A stretch of 64,000 nt of DNA, taken from assembly GCF_000715075.1 (NCBI RefSeq), contig NC_134081.1:111264289-111328288 (forward strand). Reading direction: 5' to 3'. Shown piece after piece: positions 23,201 through 33,794 of this stretch (positions are counted from its first letter, which is position 1; the number at the start of each line of letters is the position of its first letter). The stretch is from Nicotiana tabacum (lineage: Eukaryota > Streptophyta > Magnoliopsida > Solanales > Solanaceae). The position numbers and the translations under genes were made by a program. The notes beneath the pieces were generated by a model. The model was not told the origin of the DNA and ran no database searches. It saw only the letters and a program-made list of their open reading frames with translations.

Positions 23201-23619
23201 AGTAGTGAGTGATATAGAAATTGGACATGCTTGTCTAATTTTTCTATGTGGCTAGAAAGGTCATATAACTTCTCTCTTTTAGCTGTACTCTTTGGCTAGA
23301 GTTCTAAAGGAGCCAAAAATTTGTTATGTGTTTTTTGTGTAAAGTTGGGACATCTTGTTTCTTTATCCAGTCATTTCATTATTGAGTTTCTCATTACTAG
23401 TCATTCAACCGAAAGCAAACCCCTTTCCAAAAGGAATCATAAAGGCCACAACTTATGTATTCTTAAAAAAAACCGACAAAAAACCGAAAAAAAAAACCCG
23501 ACAAAAATTGAAATCTATTAATTTCTATTAATTTGGTTTGGTTTGGTTCAACAATTTGAAAAACCGACGTATTTGGTTTGATTTTTTTTAAGGTAAAAAC
23601 CGAACCATGAACACCCCTA
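20018..23619 (+). mobile_element. hAT DNA transposon, complete (copy 1)
   Basis: Ends TAGGGGTGTTC and GAACACCCCTA are exact 11-bp inverted repeats. They are flanked by an 8-bp target duplication with one mismatch (CCCACCCT at 20010-20017, CACACCCT at 23620-23627). Subterminal regions on both sides are rich in 'aaccgaacc'/'ggtttggtt' motifs that typically bind hAT transposase. The 3.6-kb interior carries a three-exon transposase gene. 22890-23600 and 20029-20500 are non-coding subterminal DNA, including a TA run at 20213-20268. Confidence 0.92.
20503..22889 (+). pseudogene. hAT transposase, three exons, one nonsense codon
   Basis: Inferred exons are 20503-20532, 20691-22770 and 22858-22889, with GT/AG borders and kept frame, about 714 residues. 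A BED zinc finger lies near the N-terminus (IWKYFFKFF...CSFCTKTF...TTTLWNHL...C). It is followed by the RNase H-like core with LTSDTWTS and ETRWNSTYMML, and the C-terminal hAT dimerisation region (LSWWKDASKRYP, ESAFSTSGRI, SSLSPKTVEALIC). It would cut and paste the element in the nucleus. The only visible lesion is an in-frame TGA at 22143-22145 in KY*GD, where relatives have Trp, so TGG to TGA is likely. The GTG at 20691 is not a start: it is the first codon of exon 2 after 'cttagcag'. Confidence 0.85.
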
Positions 23620-23639
23620 CACACCCTCATCAACCCACC

Positions 23640-23990
23640 CACTAAACCCCACCCCATGCCTACCCACCCCACCCCTCTCTCCAAAAAGGCTTTTTTTTCA
23701 AATTTTAATTTTTTTTTTCCGTCACCACCCACCCTACTATCCCCACCCCCGCAAAAAAAAATATTTACTCTTTTTTTTGTAATTTTAAATTTCTGTTTTT
23801 TCATTTTTTTCTGCACCACCCACCCCTCACCCTACCAACCAACCCCCCCCCCCCCCAACCCCCCCAAAAAAAAATTTACTTTTATTTTTGTAATTTTAAA
23901 ATTTCTGTTTTTTCTTTTTTCTGCACCAGCCACTCCCTCCCCCACCCCACTGCCCCCACCCCCAAACACCCCGCACAAAAAAAGTTTTTT
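23640..23990. repeat. C-rich/T-rich direct repeats in the TIR-element right arm
   Basis: Three imperfect ~110-120-bp units each combine 'ccacccacccc'-type C runs, an A run, and 'gtaattttaaa(a)tttctg'. Homopolymer lengths differ between the two duplication copies. Open frames over it on both strands are low-complexity Pro/Phe or Lys/Gly and are not genes. Confidence 0.8.
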
Positions 23991-24237
23991 TAAAAAATTT
24001 AATTTTCGTAATTTAAAATTTCCTTTTTTTGTAATTATGAAATTTGTGGGTTCGGAAGGTTGTTGGTTCGAAAGTTTATGGCTTCATGTTTATTATATCT
24101 AAATTATTTATGAATACTCTTGAGAAATTATTTTTCTTAATTTGCGTACCAAACACTAGAAAATAAATAAGATTACTACTTGTTTTCCAAGAAAATATTT
24201 TTCACGGAAAACATTTTCCGTTATACCAAACACACCC

Positions 24238-24395
24238 TAAGTCTCTGAATTCTTTTCGAGGCCTTGGACCATTTTTTTTATGCAGAAGTACCCTTCTTTT
24301 CTTATAAATTATTAAATTTCCATTCAAATAGCCGTCCAGATTCATTATTTATTTTTCTAGTCATTATATATAGATTATATATTGATTATACACGG

Positions 24396-24450
<55 letters not shown>

Positions 24451-24982
24451 CTGCTGGCTATTTTTAGTTTAACAGATTAAGCGGACGACTATTTGAGTTA
24501 ATTCTTCGTTTCTAATGGATTTGTGTTGCAACCTAAACTTGAAAAGCTCGTGGTGTGACCCAAAATTGGAGAAAAAATGGGAATCGACAGTTCACAATCA
24601 GAGCGGCTGAATGCAATCATGGAAGAAATTTTGAGGGTTGTGCGCTCATAGCTTGATCGCGCGATCATAACGTGGTCGCGCAATTTGTATTTGAATCTTG
24701 ATATGTTTGAGGCCCATTAATACTGTAGGATTGTGGCTAGGGAATCTTTTGTAATGTACTATTTCTTTTTTTTATTATAGTGAAACTTTTCTCTGCTTTC
24801 ATCCCGAGGACTTTTGTAAATAATAGAAACTTTTCAGAAAAATAATAATACTTGCAACAATTGAGCATTGGACAGTACTCCATATACACTCACAATAACT
24901 CGTCATATCCCAAATTCATTCGAGTTGTGACTACACCAAACTATACAACTTTATCACAAAAAGTAACACCATAAAACTATTA
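24238..24982. other. Unassigned sequence between the TIR element and the duplicated flank
   Basis: Contains a TA microsatellite (24397-24442) and a 14-bp perfect palindrome TGATCGCGCGATCA (24654-24667) in a CG-richer patch. No gene, LTR or TIR end recognised. Confidence 0.5.
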
Positions 24983-25164
24983 CTACAATCTATGATAAAT
25001 TTTACAAGATAATATGATGAATAATCAACCACTCAATAACATAGACATCTTCAAAGTCCTAAATGGAGTTTCGAAGTTTCTATATCCACAGCATAATGAG
25101 GACATGCCCAGCTATTTTGCAGATACAACCAGGGATGCCAACGTGTGATACCATTTTGCAGAGA
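24983..25164. repeat. Duplicate of the DEFL upstream flank
   Basis: Matches 17663-17835 with scattered substitutions ('caatctatgataaatt', 'caaagtcctaaatgg', 'gaggacatg', 'agggatgcca'). It is the left part of the DEFL-2 upstream region. The right part resumes at 37801 beyond the inserted retroelements. Confidence 0.7.
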
Positions 25165-25210
25165 TGGGGCCTGTTAAGTGAAGAGGAGCTCAATTATTGT
25201 ACAAACTCCA
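25165..25210 (-). mobile_element. End of the 3' LTR of copia A
   Basis: 'gttaagtgaagaggagctc' plus 'aattattgtacaaa' matches the left edge of the A 5' LTR at 37510-37550 with few differences. On the minus strand it ends in ACA, as an LTR should. The rest of this LTR was displaced when copia B inserted at 25211. GGGCC before it and GAGCC after the 5' LTR (37801) may be the 5-bp target duplication. Confidence 0.65.
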
Positions 25211-25461
25211 TGTTGAGATGAAAGATTATTTGGCGTCTTGGCCTAAACACAAAACCATATATGGGCCTTATTTTATTTAATGTATAGCTTAGTTGGGTAG
25301 ATTCATCCGGGTTTGGCCCATTGTATATATAGATATTGTAATAGAAGTTCTGGACTATTTAATTCATTTACGCGACTGAAATGAAAGTCGGTTCTCTCTC
25401 TATTTTATTCTTAGAACTCTAATTTCCCTTTCTGCGATTTCGAGATCATTGTATATTTTCA
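25211..25461 (+). repeat. Copia B 5' LTR
   Basis: 251 bp from TGTTGAGATG to TTTTCA. A 'gtatatatagat' TATA-like stretch lies at ~25322. The primer-binding site begins at 25462. Confidence 0.7.
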
Positions 25462-25916
25462 TGGTATCATAACTACAGATGTGAAAGATCTCTTCGTTCT
25501 CGTTCGTCCGATACTACCCTTCACCATTTTTCGTCGAGTTTTGTGGTTTCATCAGTGAGACGACTTTCTCGCCGAAAATTCATTTTTTTTTGTGATTCTT
25601 CTCTTCAATCTGTATGTAATCGAGTGGAGTATGTTCAATCGTTGTTGAAGTCTCCTTAATTCAAGTTTTTTGGTGTTGATTTCTTTTAGAATCCTCGAGC
25701 TAGGGTTTGCTTTGGTTCGTACCTGGTTTGGTTTCGTCTTCAAAGGTCGATTGTGCTTGCTATTTGAAGGTTGTAGCTTCTTCCAGTGCTGAAGAAGGGG
25801 GTAATTCTGATCTATTGCTCATAAATAACTTTCTACTAGACTTCTAGTTATTCTGATATTAGGATGTTGCTTTTCTCGCATGCATCTATTCTAAGGGACT
25901 TATTATTGTGTGTTGA

Positions 25917-28209
25917 ATGTTGAATATGACGGGAACCGATAGTTCTACTCCTTCTAGTTCTACATACTCCCCTGTCCCTTCTAGTCCTCTACACCTTCAC
26001 TCCTCTGACATTCCTGGCTCGTGTTTGGTGTCAGTTCTCTTCTCCACTATACATATCGATATACATAGAGATTCACACTTGTTAGTTTCGAATGAAGAAT
26101 GAAAAGTGCCCTACCATCCATCTCCAAATAGTAAATGCGCTGCTAAGTTCAGATGTCTGCTCGTCTGAAACTGAATTTAGTAGTCCGGAATGGTCGTAGG
26201 GAGAGGAATGCGGGAAAGTGGGGTCCTCTCACGTGTGCTTGGAGGTTAGAGGATGAGTATGGTAGTTTCTTTGTCTGCAAAAAATAAGATTGCATTCATT
26301 GATGGAACTTATCCTAAACCACCTGATAATTCTCCACAACTTCAACAATAGAATAGATGTAATAACATGGTAATATCATGGATAACCGGTTCTCTAACCC
26401 CAACCATTGTTGAGTTTGTACAATACTCTGAAACTGCTGAAAGTATATGGAGACAGTTAGAAAGTAGATATGGTACTGTGAATGGAACCAAAGGTTTTGA
26501 GCATAAGAAGGAACTTGTCTTTACTTCTCAGGGTTCCTCAGATATAGTCTCATACTTTAACAAACTTAAAAAACTATAGGATGAATTAGAGATGACGCGT
26601 AAAAAACATTCAAATTCTTGTGTTTGTCCTGCCAAGTCTGGTACTCAAAAGAAAGAGGAAGAAGATAAAGTACACCAATTCCTTATGGGACTAAATGAGA
26701 TATATGTGAGTGTAAGAAATAATCTCTTAATAATGAATTCATTGCCTTCTCTTGATACTATATACAACATTCTTCTCCAAGATGAGAGGCAGATACAAGT
26801 CACCTCCACATCTCAGTTTAATCCAGAGTCATCATCCTTTAATGTGAATTTCTCTAATAAATCTCAAGCTCAGTCAATTTTATTCAAAAGTCATACAATC
26901 AGACATACAACCAGAGGGTTAGTTTTAATCAGACAAAGGGTAATCTCTTCTGCAAATATTGCAAGAAACCTGAACATCTTATTGACAAATGCTATAAACT
27001 TTATAGTTTTCCGCCAAACTTCAAGTTCACTAAAGGCAAAAGGATGGTGGCCAATGCCTGTGTGGGTGAGAGTAATGCTCCTATGGGTGGAATTCAGTAT
27101 GAGCAGGGTTCTTTGGTGCCTGGTCTTACAAAGGAGTAGTACTCACAACTGATAACTTTGTTGCATCTAACCCATGTATCTGATTCTGGACAATCTGGTC
27201 CTCAATCCAACCTTGCAGTTTTTGCCAATTTTGATGATACTTTGTTGCATACTAATGTAGTTGGTTCTTCTCTTTCTTGCATGTTTTCACATTCTTCTAG
27301 TTCTGTCTGGATTGTGGACTCTGGTACCACATATCGTATGACTGCTAGTAAAGACCTTCTTTTTTATATCAATCCACTGATTATACCTCTACTTGTTTCA
27401 CTTCCAAATGGATATAAAGCAAAAGTAACTTTCATTGGTTCTTTTGCACTAACATCCTCTATCACTGTTCACAATGTACTTTTCATTCCATCTTTTCATC
27501 ATAATCTAATTTTTGTGTCAAAGCTTATATAGCAATTGCATTGCATTGTCCAGTTTGGTCCTTACTCTTGTGTGTTACAGGGCCCTTATTTGAAAATGCC
27601 TCTAGAACTTGGTGAACTGGATAATGGACTTTATAAATTGGTACATGATGATGCACCTCATCCTACTCATGTTGAAGTCCAACCTACAAATAACAAAGTT
27701 TGCAGCTTACCATCTTTGTGTACCACTGTTTCTGATCATTCACTTGTAAATATTTCATTTGTTTTACATGTTGCACTTGTACGTAATTCACTTTGCAATA
27801 AAGCTACTATGAATAAATCATATGTGCTTTGGCATAATAGACTTGCACATGTACCTTTTGTGAGAATAAAAACTATCTCTGCATTATCTGATGTTCTTTC
27901 TGATAAACAATCTTTTCCTTGTCATATTTGTCCTTTGTCTAGGCAAACCAGGCTTCATTTCCCTGATAGTACAATACATAGCACCAAATCTTTTCAATTG
28001 ATTCAAATAAATACTTGGGGACCCTACCACACCCCTACTCATTCTAATTCTAGATATTTTTCTACCATTATTGATGACTATTCAAGGTTTACTTGGACTC
28101 ATATTATGGGGTCCAAGAGTAATGCTTTTCCTTTACTAAAGGCATTCATTGTAATGATTCAAACCCAGTTTAATGTCATTGTTCAAAAGATCAGAAGTGA
28201 TAATGCTCT
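25917..28209 (+). pseudogene. Copia B gag-pol fragment (gag, knuckle, protease, integrase N-part)
   Basis: The polyprotein is broken into several frames. Gag starts at MTGTDSSTPSS (25926) and is disrupted at 26035-26290. UBN2-type gag is readable as IVEFVQYSETAESIWRQL and SSDIVSYFNKLKK, then a stop (TAG for Trp) at 26577. The zinc knuckle CKYCKKPEHLIDKC lies at 26951-26992 in a different frame from its neighbours. The protease motif is WIVDSGTTYRMT (27310-27345). The GAG-pre-integrase HH-CC region is HNRLAH...CHICPLSRQ. The integrase core has INTWGPY, where relatives have an Asp in place of this Asn, then IDDYSRFTW and IRSDNA, where it ends. At least three nonsense or frameshift lesions; inactive. 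Confidence 0.85.
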
Positions 28210-28508
28210 GCGGCCTGAATCGAAACCACCTGAGCAAGGCCAGTGCAAACTGTCAATATCTGTGCCAAAGCCTCCTGAAGGCCTGGAATCACAATGGGCA
28301 TAGCTGGTGCCTGAGCTGGTCCCGACGGCTCAACTATATTCGGAATCTGCTCCTGAGCTGGAGCAACTGGTGGTTCTACAGGTGCTGCTCCAACTTCTGT
28401 ACGAGCTACACCTCGACCCCGGCCTCTACCCCGACCCCGACCTCCTACGGTCCTAACTGGTGGCACTGGTGGCTGACCGTCCGATCCGATAATACGTGTT
28501 CTCACCAT
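28191..28508 (-). pseudogene. Gypsy F gag N-terminus
   Basis: An open frame from ATG at 28508, 105 codons. It starts MVRTRIIGSDGQPPVPPV and has an RGRGRGRGRG Arg-Gly run and Pro/Ala-rich sequence, typical of the gag start in large Solanaceae gypsy elements. It lies ~180 bp downstream (element sense) of the primer-binding site. True similarity ends at ~28211, where the sequence passes into copia B; the last few codons are junction sequence. The gag core, knuckle and all of pol are absent. Confidence 0.75.
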
Positions 28509-28688
28509 GTGTGAGAGAATAAAATAACAAAAATTTAGTTTCCGGAATCAACAAATTCCCACGACAGAGTACAAGAAAGTGAAATTTTCCGAAGGGTTTG
28601 GTAGCCTCTCGAAGATAAGTACAGACTTCTCTGTACCGATCCGCAAGACTCTACTAAACCTACTCATAACTCGTGAGACCTATGTAAG

Positions 28689-28704
28689 GGGCTCTAATAC
28701 CAAC
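28689..28704 (-). other. Primer-binding site of gypsy F
   Basis: The minus strand reads TTGGTATTAGAGCC two bases after the LTR end. It is one substitution from the initiator-Met tRNA complement TGGTATCAGAGC. Confidence 0.7.
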
Positions 28705-28705
28705 T

Positions 28706-31645
28706 TGTCACGACCCAAAATCACACCTGTCGTGATGGTGCCTAACTCAGTACTAGGCAAGTCGACAACATCCATAACCCACATTTTTCTTTAAGTTTGA
28801 AAACATAATAATTGAATTTAATAAAAGACCTCACAATTACATATACAAACACACTCCCAAAACCCGATGTCACTGAGTACATGAGCATATATATATTACA
28901 AGTCTGGAAAACACGATCTATAATAGTCTGAGACTAAATACAGGAAACAATGAGATAGGGAAGGAGAGACAAGGTCTGCGAAACACGACAGCTACCTCTA
29001 AATCTCCACAAAATCAACTGTGCGAAAGAATTAACACCCACTATGTCCGGGATCACCTGGATCTGCACACGAAGTACAGGGTGTAGTATGAGTACAACCA
29101 ACTCAGTAAGTAACAATAATAAATAAGGACTGGAAGTAGTGACGAGCTTTAGCTAAGTCCAAATAAAATAATTTTTAACACAAAAAGGATAGGCATGCTC
29201 TCAAGTTCAATATTTGAAATTCCATAGTAATTTCATATCAACCTCGAATGAAATAGAAGATAGTGTCTTTCAGAAATTTCCAAAACGGTGATATATGCTA
29301 GCTGAAATGCAGCAATAATGAAATCAATGCATCCTCTCATAGTAATAGTCACTCAGTCCTCCCATTCAATCCAACCTCACAATCACCCATTCCTCACAGT
29401 CACTCATTCTTCTCAATTACTCGGCACTCGGCACTCGCACTCAATAGGTACCTGCGCTCACTGGGGGTGTGTACAGACTCCGGAGGGGCCCCTTCAACCC
29501 AAGCGCTATAACAAGCCAATCATGAAAAATCAATGAAACATGCTGCGGCGTGCAGCCCGATCCCATAAATATCCTTATAATTAAGCCCTCGGCCTCACTC
29601 AGTCATCAACCTCTCCAGTCTCTCGGGCTCTCATAAATCATGATAAGCAGCCCACAACAATGATATGATGCATCAATAATAAACAGGAGAGACAGAGATG
29701 TAATATGCAACTAAAAATCGTGACTCAGTATGAAACAATAATTTAACAGATAATTCAACATGTACACGACCTATGTGGGTCCCAACAATGTCCACACTTA
29801 GTTTAAACATGATTTATAGATCAGTTTCTCTAATACGTAGAAAATGTACTGATATCAATAGATTATTCAACCACACAGTTCCATGAAATTTATCAAGTTA
29901 CAATTCCTACGGTGCACACCCACACGCCAATCACCTAGCATGTATGTCACCTCAAACCAATCACATATCACAGAATCTGGGGTTTCAAACCCTCAAGACC
30001 AAATTTAGAACTGTTACTTACTTCAAACCGTAAAATTCTTTACTCTGCTATACTTTGCCTCGCAAATCGGCCTCCGAATGCCTCGAATCTAGTCACAAAT
30101 AATTCATTTCAGTCATTACAAATTACAGGAATTAATTCCATATGAAAATACTAATTTTTCAATAAAAATCCGAAATTGTACCCAAAAGTCACCCGTGGGG
30201 CGCACGTCTCGAAAGCCGGTGAAACTCACAAAATCCGCACATTCAATTACGAGTCCAACCATACTAGTTTCACTCAAATTCGACTTCGAATTGACATTCA
30301 AATCCCAAAAATTCATTTTATAAAATTTCTATAATTTTTCCCAAATTTTCATATCAAACTACTAATTGAATGATGAAAACAATGATATATTCATGTATAT
30401 TAACCAAATCTGTGTTAGAATCACTTACCCCGATGAAGTTCTTGAAAATCCCATGAAACATTGTCAAAAACGGAGCTCCCAACGTCCAAATGTTAAATAA
30501 TACCTTAACCCTCGGTTATATAGTACCACGTCTGATCTCCCAATGTGCGGTCCGCACATTTTCAAGCGCTGTCCGCGCATTTTCAAGTTCTGCAGTCGCA
30601 ATCCAAATTGTGTAGCCGCACTTCACAGTAACTGCTCTACCAGGCTTCATTAAAATGCCCATACCTTTCTGTACAAATGTCCAAATAATTAACTCTATAC
30701 CTTTCTAGAAACTAGATTCAAAGAGATACAACTTTCATTTTTAAATCATCTCCAAATTCCTTGTAGATTAAAACATATAAGCCTACGAAGTCGGACCAGC
30801 GAACCTGCGAAATCACCTTTCTGCGGTCGCGAGAAAAATTATGCGGACAGCACAATTTCAACTGTTGTCCGCACAATTCCTAATGCTACAGCACTTTGGG
30901 AGTTTGCGGCCGCACTTCTGCCCTCTAAAATGTGCCCCCTGCACTTCAACTATTCCATAACATCGTCAGAGTGCCGAAATGCCCAGACTCGCTCAAAATT
31001 CACCCTGAAACTCATTCGAGCCACTCGGGACCCCGTCCGAATGTACCAACAAGTCCTAAAATATGATACAAACTTGGTCGAGCCCTCAAATCACATCAAA
31101 CAATATCAAAAATACAAATCGCACTCTAATTCAAGCCTAATGAAACACTAACAATTTTCAACTTCTACCTTCAATGCCGAAACCTATCAAATCAAGTCCG
31201 ATTGACCTCAAATTTTGCACACAAGTTATAAATGATATAATGGAGGTATTCTAATTTTCAGAATCAGATTTAGGCCTCGATATCAAAAAGCCAACTCCCT
31301 GGTCAAACTTTCAAACTTAAATTTCTATTTTAGCCATTTCAAGCCTAATTTAGTTACATGCTTCCAAATAATTTTTCGGACATGCTCCTAAGTCCAAAAT
31401 CACTATACGGAGCTATTGAAATCATCAAAACTCTATTCTGGGGTTGTTTACACATAAATCGATATCCGATCACTATTTTAACCTAAGCTTTAAACCTTAT
31501 AACTAAGTATTCCAATTTATTCCAAAACCTTACCGGACCTGAACTAATCACCCTGGCGAGTCATATAACAATTGTAAAGTATAAATTGAGCAGTAAATAG
31601 GAAAATGAGGTTGTAATATTCAAAAAGACCGGCCGGGTCATTACA
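28706..31645 (-). repeat. Gypsy F 5' LTR (2.94 kb)
   Basis: On the minus strand it starts TGTAATGACCCGGCCGG and ends GGGTCGTGACA. It contains blocks shared with solo LTR G in opposite orientation: 'tatagcgcttggg', 'ctccggagtctgtacac', 'cccccagtgagcg' and 'aggtacc'. A patch of TGCGG/CCGCA motifs lies at 30545-30920. No coding region; short frames inside are ignored. Confidence 0.8.
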
Positions 31646-32345
31646 AAGACTGTGTAAAAAAAGCAGACACTTGCAAACCAGGGAAAACCTTCATGTATAC
31701 CTCTTTATGAAGATGCTCATGAAGAAAAGCATTATTGACATCTAATTGGTAGACTGTCCAGCCCTTCTTGGCAGCAAGGGAGAGAAGGCGTTTAATAGTA
31801 GTGAATTTAACTACAGGGAAAAAAGTCTCATTGTAGTAAATGCCCTCTTTTTGAGTATCCACTCTAATGACCAACCTAGAATTGTACCTTTTAATAGAGC
31901 CATCAGATTTCTGCTTGATTTTATACACCCATTTGAAAGGGATGGGCTTCTTGTTATGAGTAAGAGGTACTATGTCCCAAGTGTGATTAGCCGCAAAAGA
32001 TTCAAATTTCTTTAGCATTGCCCATTTCCAAGCATGATGGGAATTAGCTTGTTGGTAAAACTGAGGCTCATGCAAGTAAAGTTCAGCAGTGGATAGCTTA
32101 GAATTAGGAGGTACAAAAGACTAAACATTAGAGCAGACATAATCAGAAAGATACGGAGGAGGATTGCTCACCCTAAGGGACTTCCTAAGAGGCTGTGGAG
32201 AACAAGGTGCACTAGAAGAAGGAAGATCAGGAAGATTATTGGATACAGGGGCAGAAAGTGGAGAAGGTGAGGAAGTGGAGACTACTAGGGTAGAAGATGT
32301 GGGAGAAAAGGAATCAGGGTGCAGGAAAGCAGGAGATTTTTTGGG
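31641..32345 (-). pseudogene. Copia A pol fragment (linker and start of reverse transcriptase)
   Basis: In minus sense it starts with the Ser/Pro-rich linker (SPTSSTLVVSTSS...RKSLRVSNPPPYLSDYVC). A stop lies at ~32122 (the TTAG complement in CSNV*SFVPP). It continues through the RVT_2 opening (HAWKWAMLKKFESFAANHTW, FKWVYKIKQKSDGSI) to the first catalytic block VYQLDVNNAFLHE and EVYMKVFPGL. It is cut at 31646 by gypsy F, before the YVDD block. RNase H and the distal RT are missing. Confidence 0.85.
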
Positions 32346-32394
32346 TTGAACAATGCACCGATGTGTAAAGAAATTTTTTTGCCGGAAAAAGGGT

Positions 32395-32660
32395 CATTTC
32401 TGCGGCCCACTATGCAGTCGCAGAATCACTCTACGGACCATATAATGACCGCAGAGTGGATCATGAGAGGGCAAGTGTGGAGGAAAATTTGCGGCACATT
32501 ATGCGGCCGCATATCAGTTATGCGGTGTATTATACGACCGCAAAACAGGTCTGCGGACCGCATAATGACTGCATACTAAGGCAGTCTTGCCCAGTTCCGG
32601 AGGCCATATTTCGCGGCTATTTTGCGAGCCCAGAAGCGTTTTGCGATTGCATTTGCGACC
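32395..32660. repeat. Patch of TGCGG/CCGCA motifs in LTR G
   Basis: About ten occurrences of TGCGG, CCGCA or both, several joined as short palindromes (TGCGGCCGCA at ~32501, TGCGGACCGCA at ~32551). They alternate with 'ttatg'/'cataat' spacers, in an otherwise A/T-rich LTR. The F LTR has a sparser version at 30545-30920. Confidence 0.7.
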
Positions 32661-33794
32661 GCATAGTGTGTTTCGGGGCTTAATTTTTCTGGTTTTATAA
32701 ACCCGGCCCCATTCTTATAAAATACTATTGGGGGTCATTTTGAAGGGTTTCATCTGATATTTTAGAGAGAGGTGAGAGCATTTTAGAGTGAAAGTGAAGG
32801 CTTAGTCATTTATTCATCAATTCTTGTTCAAGGTTTGAAGATTTAATAAGGATCTTGTTAGGGCTTCAAAGAGGTAAGAATTTTTTTCCCCAATTCTTCA
32901 ATTTCGGGTTTGGGGTAAAATATGGGTGATTAATAGTATGATTCTTGGGTGTAAGAGTATTATTTATACGTATCAATGAGGTTTATGGAAAGATTGTTGA
33001 GTTCAAATGGGTAAAGATTGGGTTGAAAATGGTAGAAATTTTCAAAGATTTTAATTGAAGATTTGAGGATCGAGTTGATGTCGGAATTTGGTGAAATTTA
33101 TATGGTTGGACTCGTGGTTGGATGGACTTTCATATTATTATTTTTTACTTTTATCGGGTTCCGAGACGTGGGTCCCACGGGTGATTTTTGAGTTCATTTC
33201 GGGTTTTTATTGGAAAATTTGGAATTAATTACAATAATTGGTATTGACTAAATCGAATTAATTGTGGCTAGACATGAGGCTTTCGGAGATCAATTCTCGT
33301 GGCAAGGGCATAGCGGTATAAAGAATTATACGGTTTGAGGTAAGTAACAGTTTTAAATCTGGTCCTGAGGGTATGAAACTCCGGATTATTGTATCATGTG
33401 AATATTTTGGAGGTGACGCACATGCTAGGTGACGGGCGTGTGGGCGTACACCGTGGGAATTAGGACTTGGTCCATTCCATGGAACTGTGTAGTTGAATAA
33501 TCTATTGTTATATGTACATTCTCCATGTAGTGGAGATATTGAACCACAAATCATGTTTAGATTATGTGTTGGCACTGTAGGGAACCACAGAGGTCGTGTA
33601 CATGTTGAATTATCTACTAAATTATTGTTTTGTACTCAGTCATAGTTTACTTGTTTATTTTATCTCAGCCTCTATTGTTCCTTACTGATGTATCATATCA
33701 TTGCTCTTTGGGCTGAGTTTTCATGATTATTGATAGCCCGAGAGACTGGAGAGATTTATCACTGAGTGAGGCCGAGGGCCTGATTGTGAGATAT

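Larger units (their letters stand above)
19819..24237. mobile_element. Non-autonomous TIR element split by the hAT transposon
   Basis: The outer ends are inverted: left GGGTGTGTTTGGTATGAAGG, right ...TTATACCAAACACACCC. Both are followed inward by 'gaaaacat'/'atgttttc' motifs. The left arm is 19819-20017 and the right arm is 23620-24237. The right arm contains three ~110-bp C-rich/T-rich direct repeats (23640-23990). Together they would make a ~800-bp element before the hAT inserted. No transposase is encoded by the arms and no target duplication is convincing at the outer ends. Ends of this type are widespread in plant hAT-like MITEs. Confidence 0.65.
25211..28209 (+). mobile_element. Copia element B, 3'-truncated
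   Basis: A 5' LTR (25211-25461, TGTTGAG...TTTTCA) is followed by TGGTATCATAAC, close to the initiator-Met primer site TGGTATCAGAGC. Gag, protease and the start of integrase follow. It is cut at ~28209 by gypsy F, inside the integrase. No RT, RNase H or 3' LTR of B is present in the window. It inserted into the 3' LTR of copia A. Confidence 0.85.
28210..31645 (-). mobile_element. Gypsy element F: 5' LTR, leader and gag start only
   Basis: The minus-strand order is LTR, primer-binding site, leader, gag start, then a truncation against copia B. It sits between copia B (left) and copia A reverse transcriptase (right), so it is one of the youngest insertions in the nest, followed by a deletion that removed its pol and 3' LTR together with the rest of B. 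Confidence 0.8.

Noticed and set aside
23463..24102. 118-148-codon frames on both strands (also 53636-54173)
   Set aside because: Low-complexity Lys/Gly and Pro/Phe translations of C-rich/T-rich repeats; lengths change with homopolymer size between copies.
24985..25180. Antisense frame containing VGIPGCICKIAGHVLIML, reminiscent of cystine-knot peptides
   Set aside because: Only two cysteines, no signal peptide, and the homologous stretch at 17742-17835 has a stop directly after the corresponding GIPGCISK. Chance similarity is more likely.
28173..28514. 113-codon plus-strand frame (also 58373-58714)
   Set aside because: Shadow of the minus-strand gypsy F gag start.
32164..32683. Plus-strand frames of 61-86 codons over copia A and LTR G
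   Set aside because: Antisense to the copia A linker or within the GC-rich motif patch of the LTR; no independent support.
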